DNA of 11,724 nt from Thermodesulfovibrio sp. GTDB taxonomy: Bacteria; Nitrospirota; Thermodesulfovibrionia; Thermodesulfovibrionales; JdFR-85. Where the stretch lies: NCBI GenBank assembly GCA_027050975.1, contig JALUAR010000174.1, forward strand, positions 447 to 12,170, written 5' to 3'. Both the position numbers and the translations under genes were made by a program. The notes under the pieces are model-generated. The model did no database searches and had not been told where the DNA came from. It worked only from the letters and a program-made list of their open reading frames with translations. Below are positions 5,914-11,724 of the stretch, in pieces; the first letter of the stretch is position 1, and each line of letters opens with the position of its first letter.

Positions 5914-7110
5914 TTATACCTTCTTCAGAAGCAGCGATGCGTTAACTCCGCCAAAGCCAAAGGAATTGGTAATTGCCACATTTATCTCCCTTTTCATCAA
6001 ACTCACAGGGATGTTCAACCCGAACTCTGGATCATCTAAATTTATCGTGGGAGGAATCTCTCCTTTGAAAACAGCCATTGCGGTAACAGCCAGTTCAAAT
6101 GCACCGGAGGCAGCAAGCATATGACCGGTTAAGGACTTATTGGCTGTCACCGGGATATCCTGAAGATACCTGCCAAAAACAGCCTCTATGGCCTCAGCCT
6201 CCACCCTGTCACCAACCTGAGTAGCAGTGGCATGGGCGTTGATAAGGTCGATATCAGCCTCTCTCAGCCCTGCATGAGCCATGGCATCTCTCATGGTCTT
6301 TGCCTCGGCCTGCACAGTTGAACCGGTCTGAACGGAACCGTCTGTATAAGTGGCATATCCAGCAACCTCTGCATAGATTCTGGCACCCCTCTTTACGGCC
6401 CTTTCCATCTCCTCAAGTATCACCACAGCTGCTCCTTCGGATAGGACAAACCCGTCTCTTTTTCTGTCAAAGGGGCGGCTTGCTTGTGCATCCCTTCCCT
6501 TCGAAAGCACACCCATTCTACCATACCCCTCTAGACAAAGCCTGCAAAGGGGAGACTCCGTACCACCGGCTATTGCCACATCTGTGGCACCATCTCTGAT
6601 CATACGGAATGCCTCTCCTATTGCCACTGCTCCAGAAGCACATGCACTCGAAAGCCCCAGGGCATAACCCTTCAATCTGAATCTGTTTGATATTGCTGAG
6701 GCAGCCATTGTGATTGTTGTGGCTGACATAAGATAGGCTGAAAGTCTCCTTTTATTCGTAAAAGACTCCCTTACTGCCTTCTCCAGGGTTGCAATCCCTC
6801 CCCTGCTTGAGCCAATCAGGACAGCGGTATTCCGTGGAGGTTTTAAGGAGGCATCATCACATGCCTCTGTAGCTGCAACCAGGGCATACTGTATGAAAAG
6901 GTCCGATCGGTTAATCTCCTTCTTTGTCAGATAAAGAGAAGGATCAAAACCCTTAACCTCGCCGGATACCTTCCATGGCAGGTCTGATATATCCACTTTG
7001 GTGCATGTGGCAACGCCACTGATCCCTCTCTTCAGAGATTCACAGGAGTCTCTGAAGGTAAGCCCAAGTGGAGTCACTGCACCGATTCCTGTTATGACAA
7101 CCCTTCGCAT
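5914..7110 (-). CDS. Beta-ketoacyl-ACP synthase, FabF-like (KAS II type)
   Basis: A complete 398-residue thiolase-fold condensing enzyme; FabF is usually a little over 410. The Cys-His-His triad is intact: C157 in SACASG, H293 in NAHATATQVGD and H330 in NKSLTGHMLAASG, with K325 in the NKS motif. The C-terminal NSFGFGGVNAS (382-392) is typical. It should elongate acyl-ACP with malonyl-ACP. Most FabF proteins read NAHGTSTP where this one has NAHATATQ, which hints at a divergent or specialised paralogue. No ACP, FabG or FabD gene is adjacent. It follows ruvB by 12 bases, apparently in the same transcript, with no visible Shine-Dalgarno. Its stop is one base from that of the GNAT gene on the other strand. 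A supply role for sphingolipid acyl chains is possible but unproven; it could equally be the housekeeping FabF. Confidence 0.92.
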   Translation of the reverse strand: MRRVVITGIGAVTPLGLTFRDSCESLKRGISGVATCTKVDISDLPWKVSGEVKGFDPSLYLTKKEINRSDLFIQYALVAATEACDDASLKPPRNTAVLIGSSRGGIATLEKAVRESFTNKRRLSAYLMSATTITMAASAISNRFRLKGYALGLSSACASGAVAIGEAFRMIRDGATDVAIAGGTESPLCRLCLEGYGRMGVLSKGRDAQASRPFDRKRDGFVLSEGAAVVILEEMERAVKRGARIYAEVAGYATYTDGSVQTGSTVQAEAKTMRDAMAHAGLREADIDLINAHATATQVGDRVEAEAIEAVFGRYLQDIPVTANKSLTGHMLAASGAFELAVTAMAVFKGEIPPTINLDDPEFGLNIPVSLMKREINVAITNSFGFGGVNASLLLKKV

Positions 7111-7122
7111 ATGAGGTCTTTT

Positions 7123-8133
7123 TTAGAAGAGTCTTTGGGGAATATCAATCTTCAGATGCTCGTAGGCACCCCTGGTGGCCATCCTTCCCCTGGGGGTCCT
7201 CTCTATAAACCCTTCCTGTAGCAGATAGGGCTCATAAACATCCTCTATGGTCTCCCTGTCCTCTCTGAGTGAGGCAGCAAGGGTCTCTATTCCGACAGGG
7301 CCTCCTCCGTACTTCTCTATAATGGTCCGCAGAAGCCTGCGGTCCATCTCATCGAGTCCTCGTTCATCCACATCCATGGCATCAAGGGCATGTCTGGTAA
7401 TCTCAAGATTTATGGTTCCGTCGCCCTTTACCTGGGCAAAATCCCTGACCCGTCTCAGAAGCCTGTTGGCTATCCTTGGTGTTCCCCTTGAGCGGCATGC
7501 TATCTCATGGGCTGCATCATCCTCAATCCGGACATCCAGTATCCTGGCAGAACGAATGATAATTCTCATCAAATCCTCGGGACCATAATACTCCAGTCGA
7601 ATAATCACACCGAAACGGTCCCTTAACGGTGAGGTAAGAAGCCCTGTCCGTGTAGTGGCTCCTATCAGGGTAAACCGCGGGAGATTCAGCTTCAATGTCC
7701 TTGCATTCGGCCCCTGGCCTATGATGATATCCAGATGATAGTCCTCCATTGCAGGGTATAGCACCTCTTCCACAACCCTTGGCATACGGTGTATCTCATC
7801 AACAAAGAGAATATCCTGATCATTCAGATTTGTTAGTATTGCTGCCAGATCACCTGCCCTCTCAAGCACCGGGCCCGAGGTTGTCTTTATTCCCACTCCA
7901 AGCTCATTTGCCATTATATGGGCAAGGGTGGTTTTGCCAAGCCCTGGAGGGCCGTAAAACAGGACATGGTCAAGGGCCTCACCCCTCTGCCTTGCAGCCT
8001 GGATAAAGACCCTGAGATTGTCCTTGATTCTTTCCTGGCCTATAAATTCATCAAAGCTACGCGGCCTTAGGGTAAGATCAAGGGCTGTATCATCCTGCAA
8101 TGCCTCTGGTTTTATCTCTCTTTCGTCTGCCAT
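7123..8133 (-). CDS. ruvB: Holliday junction branch-migration ATPase RuvB
   Basis: RuvB is the hexameric AAA+ motor that drives branch migration of Holliday junctions held by RuvA. The protein has 336 residues, the normal length. It has LRPRSFDEFIGQ (22-33), Walker A GPPGLGKTT (61-69), Walker B VDEIH (111-115), sensor GATTR (158-162), the arginine-finger region LRDRFG with R171, and a C-terminal winged helix ending in RTPRGR, the DNA-contact wing. All key residues are present. It lies 204 bases downstream of ruvA on the same strand, an unusually long gap, and only a weak AGGT (complement at 8145-8148) stands 11 bases before the ATG. The FabF-like gene follows after 12 bases. Confidence 0.98.
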   Translation of the reverse strand: MADEREIKPEALQDDTALDLTLRPRSFDEFIGQERIKDNLRVFIQAARQRGEALDHVLFYGPPGLGKTTLAHIMANELGVGIKTTSGPVLERAGDLAAILTNLNDQDILFVDEIHRMPRVVEEVLYPAMEDYHLDIIIGQGPNARTLKLNLPRFTLIGATTRTGLLTSPLRDRFGVIIRLEYYGPEDLMRIIIRSARILDVRIEDDAAHEIACRSRGTPRIANRLLRRVRDFAQVKGDGTINLEITRHALDAMDVDERGLDEMDRRLLRTIIEKYGGGPVGIETLAASLREDRETIEDVYEPYLLQEGFIERTPRGRMATRGAYEHLKIDIPQRLF

Positions 8134-8337
8134 AACTAAATAATACCTGAGATTTCAAAAACAGTTTAAATTCTGTGGGAAGTGGCTCAGAAACTCCATT
8201 AATGCGATAAATTTTAATTCATACCGTTTGTGACCTTCTTCAGTTTAACAGTGGAAAACCTGTTAAAGGTTGTTGTAACTTACTGTCGGTATCGCTAAAT
8301 GTAGTTCTTCACCTCCTCACAAAGGGTATTCTAATAT
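8134..8337 (-). other. ruvA-ruvB spacer with stray Shine-Dalgarno and inverted repeat
   Basis: This 204-base gap holds no convincing gene. On the minus strand, a perfect AGGAGGTGA (complement at 8309-8317) lies about 20 bases after the ruvA stop. No ATG follows at a usable distance; a GTG there opens only a five-codon frame. A stem TTTAACAG (8244-8251) / CTGTTAAA (8260-8267) with an eight-base loop lies in the middle, without a T-tract. ACAG-N8-CTGT (8161-8176) is nearer ruvB. Confidence 0.5.
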
Positions 8338-8907
8338 TCATTTCATCAATACCTTCAACGACTCTTTAATAATACCTTCCACATCCTTAGCGTCACCTTT
8401 ATTATAAACCTTTTCAATCGCCTCCCTGGCCTCTGTCTTTTTATACCCCAGGCTGACAAGTGCTGCAAGGGCATCCTCAAAGGCCCTTTCTTTTACTGTT
8501 TCGGAAGAAGGAAGCTTTTCTCTCAGCTCAAAGATTATTCTCTGGGCGGTCTTCTTTCCTATTCCCGGAAGGGTTGTTAGCAGGGCCGTATCCTCTGTAT
8601 CAATCGCCTTCAGAAGGTCATCCACAGATGTGCCTGACAGGATATTCAGAGCTACCCTTGGCCCAACCCCGCTAACACCAATCAGTGTTCTGAATATATC
8701 CCTTTCACGCTCACCTGGAAAGCCATAAAGCTCTATTGCATCATCCCTGACATTTGTGTGGATATAAAGAAAAACCTCTTTGCCAACATCAGGCAGGTCA
8801 GAAAGAAGACTGAGGGGCACCCTGACCTCGTATCCCACCCCTGATGTTTCTATTATCACACCCTGTGGCCTTTTAGATATAAGCCTTCCTCTCAGAGAAC
8901 CAATCAT
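8338..8907 (-). CDS. ruvA: Holliday junction DNA-binding protein RuvA
   Basis: RuvA binds four-way junctions as a tetramer and loads RuvB. The protein has 189 residues, within the usual 185-205. Domain I is an OB fold opening with MIGSLRGRL and containing GVGYEV. Domain II has two HhH turns, GVSGVGPRVA and LPGIGKKTAQRI. After a short linker (about 133-140), domain III (AFEDALAALVSLGY onwards) is the flexible part that contacts RuvB. No ruvC is found upstream; the next gene is the divergent copper ATPase. GAGGT (complement at 8918-8922) is a somewhat distant ribosome site, about 10 bases before the ATG. It heads the minus-strand unit ruvA-ruvB-fabF-like. Confidence 0.98.
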   Translation of the reverse strand: MIGSLRGRLISKRPQGVIIETSGVGYEVRVPLSLLSDLPDVGKEVFLYIHTNVRDDAIELYGFPGERERDIFRTLIGVSGVGPRVALNILSGTSVDDLLKAIDTEDTALLTTLPGIGKKTAQRIIFELREKLPSSETVKERAFEDALAALVSLGYKKTEAREAIEKVYNKGDAKDVEGIIKESLKVLMK

Positions 8908-8938
8908 AAAACTATTAACCTCATCACCCTGCCAGATA

Positions 8939-8968
8939 ATTTTACCATATAAACGATTGGCCTAACCA
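8939..8968 (-). promoter_or_regulatory. Extended -10 promoter candidate for ruvA
   Basis: On the minus strand TGGTAAAAT (complement at 8939-8947) fits an extended -10 (TGnTAnAAT-like). A three-of-six -35, TGGTTA (complement at 8963-8968), lies 18 bases upstream. Transcription would start about 25 bases before the ruvA ATG. Supported by hexamers only. Confidence 0.3.
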
Positions 8969-8971
8969 CCG

Positions 8972-8987
8972 ACAGCAGAATTGCTGT
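8972..8987. promoter_or_regulatory. Dyad between ruvA and copA
   Basis: ACAGCA (8972-8977) and TGCTGT (8982-8987) are perfect inverted arms with a four-base spacer, just upstream of the ruvA -35 candidate. It is an operator-like shape, but does not match the CueR, CopY or E. coli LexA consensus as I know them. The bound protein, if any, is unknown. Confidence 0.35.
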
Positions 8988-9045
8988 TGAATTTTAAATT
9001 CAGATTTGGAAATCGAGCGAAACGGAAATAGCGTTAAAATTCAAC
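8986..9045. repeat. Long-loop inverted repeat upstream of copA
   Basis: GTTGAATTTTAA (8986-8997) and TTAAAATTCAAC (9034-9045) are perfect 12-bp arms separated by 36 bases. The left arm also lies within a local palindrome, TGAATTT-T-AAATTCA (8988-9002). The right arm ends three bases before the copA -35 candidate. It may be a small repeat element or a two-site operator that could loop. Confidence 0.5.
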
Positions 9046-9047
9046 GC

Positions 9048-9077
9048 TTCACAAAAACTTCATAAAAACTTTATATT
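9048..9077 (+). promoter_or_regulatory. Promoter candidate for copA
   Basis: TTCACA (9048-9053) as -35 and TATATT (9072-9077) as -10 are separated by 18 bases. The implied transcript would start near 9084 and carry a very short leader before GGAGG (9091-9095) and the GTG start at 9103. Confidence 0.4.
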
Positions 9078-9090
9078 ATACTTACATAAA

Positions 9091-9095
9091 GGAGG
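9091..9095 (+). promoter_or_regulatory. Ribosome binding site that fixes the copA GTG start
   Basis: GGAGG stands seven bases before GTG 9103. The next in-frame methionine lies inside the first metal-binding domain (residue 11), so the GTG start is the right one. Confidence 0.85.
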
Positions 9096-9102
9096 AAGGG
9101 CA

Positions 9103-11508
9103 GTGAGACACATTACCTTACCCATAAAAGGAATGACCTGTGCCTCCTGTGTGAAGGCAGTGGAGAATGCCCTCTCAAGGATAGAGGGAGTTTCCGAGGT
9201 CTCCGTAAACTTTGCTTCTGAAAAGGCAACCTTCAAGGCGGATGAGACCATCCCTCTTGAAAGGTTCATATCTGTAATAAAGGAAGAGGGCTACGATGTC
9301 GTAACCACCAGGCAGGAGTTTGCGGTAAAGGGGATGACCTGTGCTGCCTGTGTGGCTGCTGTTGAAAGGGCCTTGAAGGGGCTTTTCGGTGTGATAGAGG
9401 TAACAGTTAATCTTGCCACTCAGAAGGCATCAATCCGGTATATCCCGACTCTTGTCGGGTTTGAAGATTTCGCCAGGGCTGTTAAGGAGCAGGGTTACGA
9501 ACTTGAGGCCATAACCGAAGAATTTGTTGACAGGGAGAAAGAGGCCCGTGAGCAGGAATACAATGACCTTAAGAGACGTTTTATTATCAGTGCTGTACTC
9601 TCTGCACTGATTCTTATAGGAAGTCTTACTTCCGTTCCGGTATTGTCAAACTGGTATGTGCTTTTCATTCTGGCCACTCCTGTTCAGTTCTGGGCAGGTC
9701 TCAGATTTTACAAGGCTGCGATTTCAGCAATCAGGCATCTTTCAACAAACATGAATACACTCGTTGCCGTAGGTACAACCGCTGCCTATGCCTATAGTGT
9801 GACAGCTACATTCTTTCCTCAGGTCTTCGAGTCAGGTGGGCTGACTCCTCATGTCTATTTTGATACCTCTGCAGTAATCATCACCCTTATTCTGCTTGGC
9901 CGTCTGCTGGAGGCAAGGGCAAGAGGAAGGACATCCGAGGCAATACGAAAACTTATGGGCCTTCAGGCAAAAACCGCAAGGGTAATCCGGGATTCCTCAG
10001 AGATGGAAATCCCTGTTGAGGAGGTTGTCATTGGAGACACCGTCCTGGTGAGACCGGGAGAGCGGATCCCAGTGGATGGAGTGATTATTGATGGGTTTTC
10101 CGCGGTGGATGAATCAATGCTTACTGGCGAGAGCCTTCCTGTTGAAAAGCGGGTGGGAGACCTTGTATTTGGTGGGACCATTAACAAGGTTGGAAGCTTC
10201 AAGCTCAGAGCCACAAAGATAGGAAAGGATACTGCCCTTGCACAGATTATCCGTCTGGTTGAGGAGGCCCAGGCAAGCAAGGCCCCGATCCAGAGGCTTG
10301 CAGACAAAGTGGCATCTATCTTTGTACCTACTGTTATGGCCATCGCCACGATAACCTTCTTTATATGGTACCTCTTTGGCCCGGAACCTGCTTTTACGAG
10401 GGCTATGATGAACTTTATCGCTGTCCTGATCATTGCCTGTCCGTGCGCTCTTGGACTTGCCACACCAACCGCCCTTATGGTGGGAACAGGCAAAGGTGCA
10501 GAAAGGGGCATTCTGATAAGGGATGCAGAGGCCCTTGAGACTGCCCATAAGATACAGACTGTTGTGATGGACAAGACTGGTACTATCACAAAGGGAGAAC
10601 CCGTGCTCGTTGATATAATCACTCTGAACAGTGCTGACAGTAATGACGTACTAAGACTGGCTGCAACAGCAGAGAAGCACTCAGAGCATCCCCTTGCCGA
10701 GGCAATCGTGAAAAAGGCAGAGGAGATAGGCTTACACATAGAGGAACCTGACGAATTTACAGCCATCCCGGGAGGAGGAATTCGTGCAAGGATCAAGGAA
10801 CAGGAGATCTTTATAGGCAATCTGGCACTTATTGAGGGAGAGGGGATTGATGCATCTGCTGTTAAACAGACCGTAAACCAGCTTAATTCAGAAGGCAAGA
10901 CCGCCGTACTCCTTTCTGTAAACAGACAGATAGCGGGAATACTGGCTATTGCTGATGCAATAAAGGAGAGCTCAAAGGAGGCGATCTCAGCATTACATGG
11001 CATGGGCATTGAGGTGGTGATGCTTACAGGTGACAATGAACAGACCGCTAAGAGGATTGCTGAAGAGGTCGGAATAAAGAGATACTTCGCCAATGTACTG
11101 CCCGAGGGCAAGGTGGATGTGATTAAACAGCTACGGCAGGAGGGCAAAGTGGTTGCAATGGTTGGTGACGGCATTAATGATGCCCCTGCCCTTGCAGAGG
11201 CTGACATAGGGATAGCAATAGGCACAGGCACGGACATCGCAATGGAGGCATCAGATATAACCCTCATAAAGGGAGACCTTCTCAGTGTTGTGGAGGCTAT
11301 CAAACTTAGCAAACTTACCCTGAGGACCATAAAACAGAATCTCTTCTGGGCATTCTTTTACAACATAGTGGGCATTCCTCTTGCCGCTGGAATCCTTTAT
11401 CCTTTTGGCGGTCCACTGCTGAATCCAATGTTTGCCTCAGCTGCAATGGCCTTCAGCTCTGTCTCAGTTGTGACCAACTCATTGAGGTTGAGGAAGAAGA
11501 GACTCTAA
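9103..11508 (+). CDS. copA: Cu(I)-exporting P1B-type ATPase CopA
   Basis: A complete 801-residue heavy-metal P-type ATPase. Two N-terminal HMA domains carry the metal motifs GMTCASC (C13, C16) and GMTCAAC (C80, C83). Then come paired transmembrane helices, the actuator loop TGES (341-344), the membrane metal site CPC (446-448), the phosphorylation motif DKTGT (D490), the nucleotide-domain SEHPLAEA (H529, P530) and GDGINDAP (688 onward). The last helices carry YN (753-754) and MAFSS (782-786), the P1B-1 signature for Cu(I)/Ag(I) rather than Zn or Cd. It exports cuprous ions across the inner membrane. It starts with GTG and stands alone, divergent from ruvA; no metallochaperone or CueR/CsoR gene is in the window. 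No residue of the catalytic cycle is missing. Confidence 0.96.
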   Translation: MRHITLPIKGMTCASCVKAVENALSRIEGVSEVSVNFASEKATFKADETIPLERFISVIKEEGYDVVTTRQEFAVKGMTCAACVAAVERALKGLFGVIEVTVNLATQKASIRYIPTLVGFEDFARAVKEQGYELEAITEEFVDREKEAREQEYNDLKRRFIISAVLSALILIGSLTSVPVLSNWYVLFILATPVQFWAGLRFYKAAISAIRHLSTNMNTLVAVGTTAAYAYSVTATFFPQVFESGGLTPHVYFDTSAVIITLILLGRLLEARARGRTSEAIRKLMGLQAKTARVIRDSSEMEIPVEEVVIGDTVLVRPGERIPVDGVIIDGFSAVDESMLTGESLPVEKRVGDLVFGGTINKVGSFKLRATKIGKDTALAQIIRLVEEAQASKAPIQRLADKVASIFVPTVMAIATITFFIWYLFGPEPAFTRAMMNFIAVLIIACPCALGLATPTALMVGTGKGAERGILIRDAEALETAHKIQTVVMDKTGTITKGEPVLVDIITLNSADSNDVLRLAATAEKHSEHPLAEAIVKKAEEIGLHIEEPDEFTAIPGGGIRARIKEQEIFIGNLALIEGEGIDASAVKQTVNQLNSEGKTAVLLSVNRQIAGILAIADAIKESSKEAISALHGMGIEVVMLTGDNEQTAKRIAEEVGIKRYFANVLPEGKVDVIKQLRQEGKVVAMVGDGINDAPALAEADIGIAIGTGTDIAMEASDITLIKGDLLSVVEAIKLSKLTLRTIKQNLFWAFFYNIVGIPLAAGILYPFGGPLLNPMFASAAMAFSSVSVVTNSLRLRKKRL

Positions 11509-11543
11509 CCTTCTGAAACAGCTGACAGAGAGGGAAAAACTAT

Positions 11544-11573
11544 TTGCCTTTAATCCTTAATTGATGATAGAAT
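11544..11573 (+). promoter_or_regulatory. Promoter candidate for the small 3'-edge gene
   Basis: TTGCCT (11544-11549) and TAGAAT (11568-11573) are 18 bases apart, a reasonable sigma-70 pair. I see no clear terminator between copA and this point. Confidence 0.4.
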
Positions 11574-11593
11574 TCTTTATAGGAGTATTTAAA

Positions 11594-11724
11594 ATGAAGC
11601 ATATCACCGTTGAAGATATAACCCTAAAACTTCATGCTCTCTCAAACGAGGGTAGAAGAGAGGTATTTGATTTTATAGAATTTTTATTAAACAAAAAAAG
11701 AGCAAAAAAAAAGACGAATATTAA
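11594..11724 (+). CDS. Small DUF2281-like protein, cut by window edge
   Basis: ATG 11594 with AGGAG (11581-11585) eight bases upstream opens a frame of 43 codons that is still open at the last base, so the gene is partial. The visible protein has a predicted helix around ALSNEGRREVFDFIEFLL, closely like the short LPxxxxxEVLDFIEFL segment of DUF2281 proteins, followed by a lysine-rich tail (KKRAKKK). DUF2281 proteins are small and often lie next to PIN-domain or other toxin genes, acting as putative antitoxins. Whether a toxin follows cannot be seen. The AT-rich, lysine-rich end contrasts with copA before it. Family call moderate, function only suggested. Confidence 0.6.
   Translation, partial: MKHITVEDITLKLHALSNEGRREVFDFIEFLLNKKRAKKKTNI

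Noticed and set aside
8161..8176. LexA-like box upstream of ruvB
   Set aside because: The arms are ACAG-N8-CTGT, the reverse of the E. coli CTGT-N8-ACAG layout, and it lies between ruvA and ruvB, not ahead of the operon.
9963..11330. Long open frame of 455 codons antisense to copA
   Set aside because: It is rich in Ser, Ala and Ile, has no recognisable domain, and lies wholly opposite an intact CopA; it is a reading-frame shadow.

Overview
The window reads as chromosomal DNA of a Gram-negative, non-enteric bacterium. The protein styles (HtpX, a ComEA-like helix-hairpin-helix protein, RuvA/RuvB, a CopA-type copper ATPase), the moderate GC content and the tightly coupled operons would fit Nitrospirota, Desulfobacterota or a similar lineage. 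That placement is an impression, because there is no rRNA or other taxonomic marker here. I see no phage, transposase, CRISPR array or tRNA.

Layout. (1) 21-1426, minus strand: a secreted ComEA-like HhH protein followed, with a 4-bp overlap, by a GT4 glycosyltransferase. (2) 1427-1693: a divergent control region with GC-rich hairpins and a TTTGTCA/TGACAAA dyad. (3) 1694-2536, plus: the membrane metalloprotease gene htpX, followed by two strong hairpins. (4) 2663-5912, plus: three overlapping genes for an extended SDR reductase, a PLP-dependent alpha-oxoamine synthase with serine palmitoyltransferase hallmarks, and a two-part GNAT-fold N-acyltransferase. (5) 5914-8907, minus: ruvA, ruvB and a complete FabF-like ketoacyl synthase; this unit meets the three-gene operon tail to tail with one base between the stops. 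(6) 8908-9102: a divergent control region with inverted repeats. (7) 9103-11508, plus: a copA-type Cu(I) ATPase. (8) 11594 to the end: a small gene cut by the window edge, resembling DUF2281 proteins.

The most interesting part is region 4. The three families are the ones reported to make bacterial ceramide in Caulobacter: serine palmitoyltransferase (Spt), bacterial ceramide synthase (bCerS, a GNAT-like protein) and ceramide reductase (CerR, an epimerase/dehydratase-like SDR). Here they are adjacent, overlap by 4 and 1 bases, and retain their visible catalytic signatures. I read this as a compact sphingolipid/ceramide operon. Spt would condense serine with a fatty acyl thioester, the GNAT protein would N-acylate the product, and the SDR would reduce the 3-keto group. 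The family calls are firm. The pathway assignment is inference from motifs and gene order. No acyl carrier protein or acyl-ACP synthetase gene is in the window. The nearby ketoacyl synthase and GT4 could supply acyl chains or a sugar head group, but nothing in the sequence proves it.
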